Assembly (NCBI GenBank): GCA_937906485.1 | Contig: CALCYB010000160.1 | Span: forward strand, 1 to 27,385 | Direction of reading: 5' to 3' | Source of the DNA: an uncultured Rikenellaceae bacterium | Lineage (GTDB): Bacteria; Bacteroidota; Bacteroidia; Bacteroidales; UBA932 | DNA length: 27,385 bases | In this document: positions 5,711-14,039 of the stretch, in pieces | Layout of the letters: the number at the start of each line of letters is the position of its first letter | Position numbering within the stretch: position 1 is the stretch's first letter | Made by a program: the position numbers and the translations under genes | The notes under the pieces: generated by a model | What the model saw: the letters and a program-made list of their open reading frames with translations, nothing else | Databases searched by the model: none | What the model was told of the DNA's origin: nothing

Positions 5711-7701
5711 CGGGCTGTGCGCTCTTGGAATTCTTGGAGAGTTGTGAATTGCTTTCAATTATTGTATCTTTGACATCGCACAACAGTTGTAAAACATCCA
5801 AAAGATTGCAAGTTCAGTTGTGAATTGCTTTCAATTATTGTATCTTTGACATCGCACAACAGTTCTTCTCAAATGTTCGTCTTCGCAGATCTGTTGTGAA
5901 TTGCTTTCAATTATTGTATCTTTGACATCGCACAACAGTAGACCAACCGATTACGATTGATTAAAATAAGTTGTGAATTGCTTTCAATTATTGTATCTTT
6001 GACATCGCACAACAGTATGTTCGACTCCGTATTGATGAACTCGGTCGTTGTGAATTGCTTTCAATTATTGTATCTTTGACATCGCACAACAGTGTAGTAG
6101 TCGTTCCAGATTTTGTAAACACTGTTGTGAATTGCTTTCAATTATTGTATCTTTGACATCGCACAACAGTGCAAGGCATCAAATTGTCATTAAGCATGAG
6201 TTGTGAATTGCTTTCAATTATTGTATCTTTGACATCGCACAACAGTTTAATATGTGCCGTGTTATTACCCAATCAGTTGTGAATTGCTTTCAATTATTGT
6301 ATCTTTGACATCGCACAACAGTTCATCCATTTCTTCTAATCCATCTTTTAATGTTGTGAATTGCTTTCAATTATTGTATCTTTGACATCGCACAACAGTA
6401 ATTTTGTAAACACTTAACAGTGGCACCTGTTGTGAATTGCTTTCAATTATTGTATCTTTGACATCGCACAACAGTATACGCTTTGCCCAGCGTTTGTAAT
6501 GGGCGGTTGTGAATTGCTTTCAATTATTGTATCTTTGACATCGCACAACAGTAGATGTCAGAGGTGGTCCAGTCATAGATAGTTGTGAATTGCTTTCAAT
6601 TATTGTATCTTTGACATCGCACAACAGTCGACCTTGTGAAAATTTCGAACCTGGTCAGTTGTGAATTGCTTTCAATTATTGTATCTTTGACATCGCACAA
6701 CAGTAAGTTTCCGTTGTGGTAACCAATCGTGCAGTTGTGAATTGCTTTCAATTATTGTATCTTTGACATCGCACAACAGTGAAAAAGCGATTGCCGTTAT
6801 TGGTGACACTGTTGTGAATTGCTTTCAATTATTGTATCTTTGACATCGCACAACAGTTTTATCAAATACGGCAAATGTGTCATCCGAAGTTGTGAATTGC
6901 TTTCAATTATTGTATCTTTGACATCGCACAACAGTCCTGGTGGACATCAATACGCTCATTACGCAGTTGTGAATTGCTTTCAATTATTGTATCTTTGACA
7001 TCGCACAACAGTTCTGCATTAATACCTGCCTCAACAGGTGGAGTTGTGAATTGCTTTCAATTATTGTATCTTTGACATCGCACAACAGTAACACGTCTGT
7101 CGCCTTCCGGATGGATACTGTTGTGAATTGCTTTCAATTATTGTATCTTTGACATCGCACAACAGTATAGCGGACGATATGGCCAGTCTCTTGAGCGTTG
7201 TGAATTGCTTTCAATTATTGTATCTTTGACATCGCACAACAGTACTAACTTTCATCAGATAGAAGTTCACGTTGTTGTGAATTGCTTTCAATTATTGTAT
7301 CTTTGACATCGCACAACAGTTCAATTCAAAAAAAAAAACAAAGAATCGCGTTGTGAATTGCTTTCAATTATTGTATCTTTGACATCGCACAACAGTACGT
7401 CTTATTATGTACCGATAATGTTCATGTTGTGAATTGCTTTCAATTATTGTATCTTTGACATCGCACAACAGTAAAAAAGAAACACATTTAAGTAAAACCG
7501 ATGTTGTGAATTGCTTTCAATTATTGTATCTTTGACATCGCACAACAGTGGCCATACGAAGTTGTGAGATAGTTGTAGGTTGTGAATTGCTTTCAATTAT
7601 TGTATCTTTGACATCGCACAACAGTGGGCCGAAGAGTCATTACCAGACGCGACAGTTGTGAATTGCTTTCAATTATTGTATCTTTGACATCGCACAACAG
7701 T

Positions 7702-7751
7702 AGAGGTTTTGTAAGATATTGATTTTTACTTTGTTGTGTGATCTTTTAATG
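7702..7751. other. Array-cas junction, possible leader or decayed last spacer-repeat
   Basis: AT-rich sequence after the last repeat. At 7733, 31 nt after the repeat end (one spacer length), the sequence GTTGTGTGATCTTTTAAT begins like the repeat (GTTGTG, later TTT and AAT), which could be a decayed terminal repeat. It could also be chance within an acquisition leader. Confidence 0.35.
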
Positions 7752-7784
7752 AAAAAATTCCAGGTCACGGCCTGGGATTTTTTT
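7752..7784. terminator. Bidirectional intrinsic terminator between array and cas2
   Basis: A 13-bp stem: AAAAAATTCCAGG (7752-7764) against CCTGGGATTTTTT (7771-7783) with one G-U pair and a 6-nt loop. The A-run and T-run flank a GC core, so each strand ends in a U-tract. It lies where rightward array transcripts meet leftward cas9-cas1-cas2 transcripts and should stop both. Confidence 0.92.
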
Positions 7785-7856
7785 GTCTGTGGGGGTCTTT
7801 TTGCTATTCTAGCGATGGAGCGATTGATTGAGTGTGCTATGCCAGGTTGTGGAAGA

Positions 7857-8189
7857 TTAGAATAACTCAAGTTGTTGGACTACGGGGGGTGAGTCAGTTT
7901 GTTTTCTACCAATGAACAATTCAATGTTTCCAAATTGTTTGTCTGTAATGGTCAAGATTCCAATTTTTCCATATTGGGGTAATATTTTTTTGATGCGTTT
8001 GACCTGTACTTGTGCATTTTCATAAGAGGGGCAATGGCGGATGTAGATTGAGAATTGGAACATGGTAAATCCATAGCCGATGATTTCCTTACGAAAAGTG
8101 GCAGCAGCTTTTCGTTCTTTTTTGCTTTCGGTCGGCAAATCAAAAAATACCATTACCCACATGACGCGGTATTCACTAAAACGAGACAT
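7857..8189 (-). CDS. cas2: CRISPR-associated endoribonuclease/integrase subunit Cas2
   Basis: 110 residues from the ATG at 8189, whose A overlaps the last base of the cas1 TAA (TAATG). A longer frame reaches 8234 but its extra 15 residues lie inside cas1 and look non-coding. The first beta strand ends in the Cas2 signature VMVFFDLPT, with the conserved Asp at residue 17, followed by the helix KKERKAAATFRKEII, the strand FTMFQFSIYIRHC and later IGILTITDKQFGNIELF. Cas2 dimers bridge two Cas1 dimers in the spacer integration complex. It is the last gene of the operon; no csn2 or cas4 follows, which fits subtype II-C. Confidence 0.96.
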   Translation of the reverse strand: MSRFSEYRVMWVMVFFDLPTESKKERKAAATFRKEIIGYGFTMFQFSIYIRHCPSYENAQVQVKRIKKILPQYGKIGILTITDKQFGNIELFIGRKQTDSPPVVQQLELF

Positions 8190-9085
8190 TAGAGGCTGGG
8201 ATAGAGGATGATGCGGCTTTCTCCTGAAAAACATTTGACAAGAGAGGCAGCTGTCGTAGTAGCGGCAACCATGAGGGGGCTTTTGTGATTGTCTATCATG
8301 ACATCAAGGACTGGAATGTTCAAGAATGCAATTTTGTGATCCTTGGTGAGTGTATCATAGTTACCCAACATGACGTATTTGCAGACAATTAGATCTACAA
8401 AAGGGCGGTAGGGTTCCATGATGTCATCTGCCAGGCAGTAAGCATTATACCGGTTGTGGTGGTGGATGCCTAAAGTTGGCAGTAGTCCAGAACTAACCAG
8501 AGCTCTCGCAATGATTGCGCGCAAGATGGCGTAGCCGTAATTCAGTAATTGGTTTGGAGGAGCTTCGTGTTGGCCACGGGTAAATTCTGGAATAGTATGA
8601 AAGAGATACTTCCAATAAAACGCTGCTGCTCGTCCTTCCAGATTTTCTGGGTCTCCGCTCTTGACTTGCTCGGCCCAGGAGCGAAGGGTAGGGCAGGATG
8701 TTTGTAGTCTTTCTTCCAGGACAGATGCCTGATTTAGAATTTTCTGTGCAACGGTCTGTTTCCAGAGTTGTTTCTGTAAGGGGACAGATGCATTGATTTG
8801 TTGTCGGAAACGCTCATTTTGGAGGGTATTTCCTACTAAGGGGAGCTGCAGACCGATGGGCATGGAACTGGCGTTACACGTGATCAAGGCAACTTGATGT
8901 TCCAATAGTGCACTCATTAGCCCCGAAGTGAGGGTAATTTGTTTGTGGTCCAAAATGATAATACCGACATCTTCAATGGGTATTGTTTTGGTAATTGTTT
9001 TTGCTTCCGGAAGCCGGACTACCAGTTGTTTTTTATTCAGTGAGAGGTAGGCCGGATTTCCGAAATGCAACGTGCGTTTAATCAT
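8189..9085 (-). CDS. cas1: CRISPR-associated integrase Cas1
   Basis: 298 residues, the usual length for type II Cas1. The N-terminal beta domain (MIKRTLHFGNPAYLSL, then IPIEDVGIIILDHKQITLTS) is followed by the helical catalytic domain with its metal ligands in place: Glu150 in PENLEGRAAAFYW, His208 in LGIHHHNRYNAYCLADD, and the acidic cluster of LADDIMEPYRPFVD. It inserts new spacers next to repeats together with Cas2. The start lies 18 nt after the cas9 stop and the stop overlaps cas2, so the three genes are one operon. Confidence 0.97.
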   Translation of the reverse strand: MIKRTLHFGNPAYLSLNKKQLVVRLPEAKTITKTIPIEDVGIIILDHKQITLTSGLMSALLEHQVALITCNASSMPIGLQLPLVGNTLQNERFRQQINASVPLQKQLWKQTVAQKILNQASVLEERLQTSCPTLRSWAEQVKSGDPENLEGRAAAFYWKYLFHTIPEFTRGQHEAPPNQLLNYGYAILRAIIARALVSSGLLPTLGIHHHNRYNAYCLADDIMEPYRPFVDLIVCKYVMLGNYDTLTKDHKIAFLNIPVLDVMIDNHKSPLMVAATTTAASLVKCFSGESRIILYPSL

Positions 9086-9103
9086 GTTTCTGTGGATTAG
9101 GGG

Positions 9104-12100
9104 TTAGTATTCTCCTACAGCAACAATTCTTCCCAAATGATCGATTCGCACTTTAACTATGCCCTTGAGTTGGTTGATGGCTGTAATTCGTTTCCAGGTA
9201 ATATCTTTCAATAATTTGTTATCAATCAGTTCTGTTTCAAGGTGATGGCGGAAACAGTAGTATTTGCTGCTTAATTTTTGTACCCGGTATAGGTTGGGGC
9301 TGATGCGGGAATAGTTTTCGGGATCGGTCAGCTCAATGTCATTCGGATCAAAACCAGTTCTGGGATTGGGAAAGACAAACATTTCATTGACCTTCATGCT
9401 GAATTTGAATTTCCATCCTTCACTGCAACGGTAAGACCGATTGACAATCGGCAGTCCCTGGCCAGCCAAATCCACAGCAGAAAAGAATGAGACGATGTTT
9501 TCTTGCAGATCTCCGTTTTCATCTTCGTAGATGGCCACGTGGTGGTTGTTTTGAAGGCTGACATAATCCCGATCTTGGTGGATGGCAACCGGATCCATGT
9601 TTTCTTGAATCGTTACATGGGTGATGCGGATACCCTGTGCCTCATTCTGCCAGATCGGATGTTCATCCAGATTAGAGAAGGCTGATTTCGCATCGCCACC
9701 ATATTGCTCCAAACGCTCTTCCAGGATACGACGAATGCGTGTGTCTACCACTTTGTTGATCGATAGTTTTTCATCAATGGCTTTTCGGATGGTATAACTC
9801 TCAACCAACTCAACGCATCTTACTTTATTGGGTATGGGACGAAGATGTTGCTGGTCAAGGAAGATGGGGTATTTGTCTACAGCATTTTTTCCTGCAAATG
9901 CCTTTTTAGGATCACCACCATAGTCATTCAAGCGCTTGAGCAATGCTTCTCGTTCTTCTTTATTTGCAACTGTCGCAATTTTATCTGCGGTCAGTTTTCC
10001 GTCAATCTTGACCTCATTAACTTTGTATTGCTTTAGTCTTCCGTAGACATTTTCCTTGTGAAGTTGACCTCTGGGAGTCAATGTGATTTGCTTTTGTGTT
10101 TGTCCGTTTCCTTTCTTGCTACGGTTGATGTTACGCGTAACAACCTTGTTCTTCGCTTTAAAGGAAATTAAGATTTCTTCCAGTGCTTTTCGAACAGCTA
10201 TCCGCATCTGGTCTCGGGCAATGGGTGTTTTGAAACGTCTTTGGCCAGATATATGTTCTGTTTCCTTCTGTTCAATGCCGTAGATGCTGGATTCTTTATT
10301 TGAATGGGCTGACAGATTGTTCAAGTACTGAATATGTGATCGTTGGGTAAACGCAATGGTGATGGCATCCATCGCATGATGGCGATGGTCATTCCGTTTG
10401 CTCCAGTCTTTGATGCGTTTGACCTGATGACCATCTCCTCGAGAGATGATTTCTGTTTGACCAATGGAGTCGTATTTTTCCCAATTGAGTTCCTTCATCA
10501 AGTCCACGAGACCCCAGTCCTCGCGTAATTTGTCGGTAATTTTTCCGTTGGTGGTAACAATGGGCTCACGCACCAGTGATTCCAGTATTTCTTTGGCTTT
10601 TTTGGCAATGTATTGCGTATTGGTCAAGTCCCGGTTGATAAAGTCTTCGGGCAGGTGATTTTGATCCATCAAGAGCCGGTCGCGTTTGGTGCGTCCAATT
10701 TTGCCTTCTTTGTATAAATCTTCTACCCATTGCTTGTATTCGTCAGCATATCCCTGACCATACTTTTCTGTCACATAATCAATGGCGGTCCTTTTGCCTT
10801 TATCCAGGTTGATGTCTCTATATTCCAGCGTCTTGTTGGCAAAGGAATCATCGAAAAGTAGGGCCTGGGGAATAATATGTTCTATGTCAATTTCTCGTGA
10901 GAATAGTTTTTCTTTGGGGATATATTGATTGGAGTATAAGGTTTTATAGCCCCGGGGTTCCAATTCCTGATACAATTTATACCGGACGATATCGGTTTTG
11001 CTGACATATTGAAGGCCAAATTGCTTTTTTAGTTCATCTTCAATGGTTGCATTCCTTTTTTGGTTCTCTGCAATGCTTTTGGTCGCTTCTTCTCGCTGTG
11101 CTGCACTTTGCTTTAGCTCTCTCGCCATTTCGATATGGATCTCATCGAAAGGACCATTGTTCCGGTCAGATTTGCCATAAATCTCAGCAGCAGCATTGAC
11201 CACGTGAATCATCTGGTTGAGAATTTTTTCTACGACAGGATTGCGGAGTTGATTTTTAGGAAGGACAGTGAGTTCTGCAACCAGTTCCTTTTTTTCCAAC
11301 TCTTCCTTGGTCAATGAGTTTTTGCTGTGCCGGTATCCAGCTAAAGAGCATGCGGTACTATATTCACAACCATCCTTCATAAATGGAAGGATCTTTTTGA
11401 GAGCCTTATGGCTTAATGAGGCATAGTCATTTTCAAATGTGGTAGCAGCAAGGATTTTGGCGTATTCAACCGGAAGACCGGATAGTTGCTGGATATTACG
11501 GATCAGGCTTTCATTGCCAGTTTTTGAGTTGTCACCCTCATAGGAATAGAGCATGTGCCAGAGTTTGAACAGCGGTTGTTGTTCAAATTGTTCTTTGGGT
11601 AACGATGCATCCCATTGAAGCAGATCTGCTCTGACCCCAAGGCTGTTCAAAACATCAGAGATAATTTCATGGGCTTGATCGTAGTATAATTTTTCCAGAT
11701 CGTACTTTCCATGGCCTGTTTCTGCAACGATATTCATCAACTGATGATACAGTGAAGAGAGTGTCCGGTTGCCTTCCAGGGTTTTGAAATTCAATTCCAC
11801 CTTTCGTGCGTTCAGCCCTAAGAGTTTGATGGCATTGGCGGATGATAGGGCTTTCTGAATCTGAAGCTCTTTTGCAAGCTGTTGTTTTTCGTCTAGTTCC
11901 AAAGCGCGGGAAGTGCTGGTTTCTTTATCCCGGATTTGAAGGTTATTGAGAATCTGCCATATTTTGAATTCCTGAAAGATGAGCGAGGATTTCGGGGCTA
12001 CACGACAACGGTTTTCAAATTCACAAAAACTGATCAATCCTTTTTGAGATTTGAGTCTGCGTTGGTAGAAAATGGTAATGTCCCGTATTTCCCGTTTGAG

Positions 12101-13150
12101 TTCATCCGTCAATTCCGGATGAAATGTTGCTTGTTTTGACCAGATGGCATCAAACTCATCCATGTAGTCCTGACGGAAAAATACTTTGTTCTTGACGCGG
12201 AAATGGGGGTCTTTTTTTAGTTCTTGGTATAGGTATTGGCCAACGGTCAGATTGTTGAAATATAGCTCTTTGCTTCGGTCACTGATACTGCCAAGGTAGC
12301 CACTGGATGAAGAAATGGTACCATTGATTTCTGCCAGAATATAGGCTAGGACTTCTCGGCTGACTTTCTCCGATAATGCATCCACTCGCCAACGAAGGCT
12401 TTGGACCTTTTTGTCTTTTCCCTTGTTTTCTGCTGTGTAGATTGAGTATCTGTCTAGAAATATTTTTGATGTGTTGGTTCTGCTTTTGCCTTGTAGCAAG
12501 TGATAGAATTCTTGGGTAAGGATTTCAGGGTAATGGGAAGCTTGACACTCCCAGATTCTGTCAAATTCGTCTTTCAGATCAGATCCATAGAAATCAGGAA
12601 ACGAACTCTTTCCCTGATTGATCAGATGTATGCAATATTCTGCGGGAGTCCATTGATTATCATAAAGTATTTTGGCAACATCCATGCTATCAATCAAGGT
12701 TCCGTCTTCATCGGTTTTGAGTTTCCGGCTACTCTTATATCCCCGTTTCTTATTGATCATCAACAGGACACGGGCCAATGATTCTAAAGAAATTTCTTCG
12801 GTAACAGCCTGGGAACGGAGGGCGTAGGTTTCAAAGGTAGAATGATTGCCCGCTTCATTCAAGAGTGTATCATCACTCATCCAACCAGCTTTCGTCATCA
12901 GTTGAATCAATTCTTCTCTTCGGAGTTTATAGCGTTGAAGATTCCTGCGGGCACACCGTTTCTGACGGCGGACTGCATTGGTAGTGATTTCTTTGCCTTT
13001 GTTAAAGTTCTCTTTTTCGTCGGATGATAGAGGCACTAAACGTACACCCGCTTTGATGATAGCGGATTGCTCCAATTCGTGTTCTGCACAATCAACAACA
13101 GCCCAACCAATACTGGTGGTTCCTAAGTCTAAACCTAAAACTCTTTTCAT
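9104..13150 (-). CDS. cas9: CRISPR RNA-guided endonuclease Cas9 (type II-C)
   Basis: 1348 residues. RuvC-I starts at once (MKRVLGLDLGTTSIGWAV, Asp8), followed by the Arg-rich bridge helix at 61-77 (RRQKRCARRNLQRYKLR), a REC lobe to about 660, RuvC-II (FDEIHIEMAREL, Glu674), the HNH domain (IDIEHIIPQALLFDDSFANK, His758, Asn772) and RuvC-III (DHRHHAMDA, His925, Asp928). All nuclease residues are present, so it should be an active crRNA-tracrRNA-guided DNA nuclease. The C-terminal WED/PI region contains two related blocks, one with RLNDYGGDPKKAF and one with RLEQYGGDAKSAF, each followed by a short PI segment, a feature of large Bacteroidetes II-C proteins. The PAM cannot be read from this. First gene of the cas operon, divergent from the tracrRNA gene. 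Confidence 0.98.
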   Translation of the reverse strand: MKRVLGLDLGTTSIGWAVVDCAEHELEQSAIIKAGVRLVPLSSDEKENFNKGKEITTNAVRRQKRCARRNLQRYKLRREELIQLMTKAGWMSDDTLLNEAGNHSTFETYALRSQAVTEEISLESLARVLLMINKKRGYKSSRKLKTDEDGTLIDSMDVAKILYDNQWTPAEYCIHLINQGKSSFPDFYGSDLKDEFDRIWECQASHYPEILTQEFYHLLQGKSRTNTSKIFLDRYSIYTAENKGKDKKVQSLRWRVDALSEKVSREVLAYILAEINGTISSSSGYLGSISDRSKELYFNNLTVGQYLYQELKKDPHFRVKNKVFFRQDYMDEFDAIWSKQATFHPELTDELKREIRDITIFYQRRLKSQKGLISFCEFENRCRVAPKSSLIFQEFKIWQILNNLQIRDKETSTSRALELDEKQQLAKELQIQKALSSANAIKLLGLNARKVELNFKTLEGNRTLSSLYHQLMNIVAETGHGKYDLEKLYYDQAHEIISDVLNSLGVRADLLQWDASLPKEQFEQQPLFKLWHMLYSYEGDNSKTGNESLIRNIQQLSGLPVEYAKILAATTFENDYASLSHKALKKILPFMKDGCEYSTACSLAGYRHSKNSLTKEELEKKELVAELTVLPKNQLRNPVVEKILNQMIHVVNAAAEIYGKSDRNNGPFDEIHIEMARELKQSAAQREEATKSIAENQKRNATIEDELKKQFGLQYVSKTDIVRYKLYQELEPRGYKTLYSNQYIPKEKLFSREIDIEHIIPQALLFDDSFANKTLEYRDINLDKGKRTAIDYVTEKYGQGYADEYKQWVEDLYKEGKIGRTKRDRLLMDQNHLPEDFINRDLTNTQYIAKKAKEILESLVREPIVTTNGKITDKLREDWGLVDLMKELNWEKYDSIGQTEIISRGDGHQVKRIKDWSKRNDHRHHAMDAITIAFTQRSHIQYLNNLSAHSNKESSIYGIEQKETEHISGQRRFKTPIARDQMRIAVRKALEEILISFKAKNKVVTRNINRSKKGNGQTQKQITLTPRGQLHKENVYGRLKQYKVNEVKIDGKLTADKIATVANKEEREALLKRLNDYGGDPKKAFAGKNAVDKYPIFLDQQHLRPIPNKVRCVELVESYTIRKAIDEKLSINKVVDTRIRRILEERLEQYGGDAKSAFSNLDEHPIWQNEAQGIRITHVTIQENMDPVAIHQDRDYVSLQNNHHVAIYEDENGDLQENIVSFFSAVDLAGQGLPIVNRSYRCSEGWKFKFSMKVNEMFVFPNPRTGFDPNDIELTDPENYSRISPNLYRVQKLSSKYYCFRHHLETELIDNKLLKDITWKRITAINQLKGIVKVRIDHLGRIVAVGEY

Positions 13151-13169
13151 AATATATGATCAACAGATG

Positions 13170-13204
13170 ATATGCAACAAATTTACGAAAAGTTTGTTGC
13201 ATAT
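13170..13204. promoter_or_regulatory. Inverted repeat overlapping the divergent cas9 and tracrRNA promoters
   Basis: ATATGCAACAAA (13170-13181) and TTTGTTGCATAT (13193-13204) are perfect 12-bp arms around 11 bp. On the minus strand a -7 box TAAATTTG (13185 to 13178) serves cas9, with only a weak -33; on the plus strand the right arm begins with the -33 TTTG of the tracrRNA promoter. One bound factor, or a cruciform, would affect both transcription units. Confidence 0.7.
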
Positions 13205-13223
13205 TAAAAATATCGTAACTTTG
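13193..13223 (+). promoter_or_regulatory. tracrRNA promoter
   Basis: TTTG at 13193-13196, 19 nt, TAACTTTG at 13216-13223: a consensus Bacteroidetes promoter. The predicted start at about 13228-13231 coincides with the first base of the anti-repeat. Confidence 0.85.
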
Positions 13224-13227
13224 TAGA

Positions 13228-13307
13228 ACAATATTGAAGCAATTCACAATAAGGATTATTCCGTTGTGAAAACATTTAAAGCGGGTCTTCGGACTCGCTT
13301 TCTTTTT
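13228..13307 (+). ncRNA. tracrRNA
   Basis: The anti-repeat at 13228-13250 reads ACAATATTGAAGCAATTCAC then AAT. It pairs with repeat positions 1-25 over 23 positions, leaving two single unpaired Us in the crRNA and one G-U pair. Behind it comes a nexus-like segment (AATAA-GGA-TTATT hairpin, then CCGTTGTGAAAAC) and a terminator hairpin with a UUCG loop. Total length about 80 nt. The RNA would pair with pre-crRNA, allow RNase III cutting and anchor Cas9. The location upstream of and divergent from cas9 is compatible with a II-C locus. Confidence 0.93.
13278..13307 (+). terminator. tracrRNA terminator
   Basis: AAAGCGGGTC (13278-13287), loop TTCG, GACTCGCTTT (13292-13301), then CTTTTT: a 10-bp stem with one G-U pair. 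It ends 2 nt before the stop codon of the convergent gene at 13310, and may act for both strands, although the A-run on the other side is weak. Confidence 0.92.
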
Positions 13308-13309
13308 CA

Positions 13310-13960
13310 TCAATACCCCAACGCCTTGAAGAAGAATTCGCGGCGGAGGTGATCCGGGATGGCATGGACCGTGATGCGGGTATGGAGGCCTTCGTAGATT
13401 TGGTTGTCGGTCAGGCGGCAGACGTAGAGGGTGTCGGTCTGGGAGAGGTAGAGGGTTTCAAACCGTAGGTCAAGGTTGTCCTGCAGGGAGAGGCAGTAAT
13501 TGACACTGGCTTCGACTTGGGTGATGTTGAGCAGGTCACGACAGAAGACAAAGAGGCCGAAATGGTCAAATTTTCCGTAGAAACCTTTTCCGATTTTTTC
13601 AATTTTGCTGGTGAGGATGCGTTGCAGGGGCTGGGCCAGGGACCAGTATTCGTATTCGAGGTTACCCATGTAGTTGTGGCCGGGGAGCCCGTAACCGTAA
13701 CCGCTGTCGATGATCTGCTGCAGGTCGGAGCGGTCTTCTTCGCGGATGTTCATTCCTGCAAGCTCTTTGAGCAGGTTGTTGGCTGCTTTTTTGCTTTCGT
13801 CCATGGCTCGGGTCACTTCGATGCCGATTCGGCCGTCCGGGGTCTGGAGGTCCGGGCGATCAACGTTGATGAGTTGGTCGTAATTGGGATCCAGCACGGT
13901 CTGTAGGGTGAGCTGGGCGTAGCGTTCAAAGAAGCAGGTATCAAATTTCCGGTAAGCCAT
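13310..13960 (-). CDS. Hypothetical protein, possible PD-(D/E)XK-like fold
   Basis: 216 residues starting MAYRKFDTCFFERYAQLTLQ. I do not recognise the family. Residues 34-50 (DRPDLQTPDGRIGIEVT) resemble the core of a PD-(D/E)XK nuclease: Pro36-Asp37, a short loop and the strand IGIEVT with Glu48, but a Thr stands where the catalytic Lys is usual. Later come a hydrophobic strand DHFGLFVFCRDLLNI and strands near the C-terminus (DTLYVCRL, RITVHAIP). The gene converges on the tracrRNA, with stop and terminator almost touching, and diverges from the gene at 14040. Its GC content looks like the host's, not like the acquired block at 3.2-5.5 kb. Whether it has any link to CRISPR is unknown. Confidence 0.75.
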   Translation of the reverse strand: MAYRKFDTCFFERYAQLTLQTVLDPNYDQLINVDRPDLQTPDGRIGIEVTRAMDESKKAANNLLKELAGMNIREEDRSDLQQIIDSGYGYGLPGHNYMGNLEYEYWSLAQPLQRILTSKIEKIGKGFYGKFDHFGLFVFCRDLLNITQVEASVNYCLSLQDNLDLRFETLYLSQTDTLYVCRLTDNQIYEGLHTRITVHAIPDHLRREFFFKALGY

Positions 13961-13985
13961 AATCGCCTACGAAGTTAGGAATTTT

Positions 13986-14017
13986 TTTGTAGAAACGTTG
14001 TATTCCTTGTAAATTTG
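13986..14017 (+). promoter_or_regulatory. Promoter of the gene at 14040
   Basis: TTTG at 13986-13989, 20 nt, TAAATTTG at 14010-14017: a consensus Bacteroidetes promoter, placing the transcript start about 17 nt before the ATG. Confidence 0.8.
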
Positions 14018-14039
14018 TCTCAGTTAACGAGTTAAACCT

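Larger units (their letters stand above)
5517..7701 (+). CRISPR. Type II-C CRISPR array, 29 repeats and 28 spacers
   Basis: The 47-bp repeat begins GTTGTGAATTGCTTTCAATT and ends GACATCGCACAACAGT; its ends are inverted (GTTGTG and CACAAC). Spacers are 29-31 nt, mostly 30. Repeats start at 5517, 5594, then about every 76-77 bp to 7655. All copies looked identical by eye except the third (5671-5710), which has lost its first seven bases. The plus-strand reading is the crRNA direction because the tracrRNA anti-repeat at 13228-13250 is complementary to the repeat's 5' half. The array therefore converges on the cas operon. Spacer 8 and spacer 12 share 14 bases; spacer 24 has a run of eleven As. I cannot name any target. 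Confidence 0.98.

Noticed and set aside
7673..7870. Minus-strand frame of 65 codons between array and cas2
   Set aside because: It is built from the last CRISPR repeat and the terminator hairpin.
8190..8234. N-terminal extension of cas2
   Set aside because: The added residues lie inside cas1, and the TAATG overlap start at 8189 gives a standard Cas2 N-terminus.
13092..13313. Minus-strand frame of 73 codons over the cas9 upstream region
   Set aside because: It is antisense to the tracrRNA and overlaps the cas9 start in another frame.
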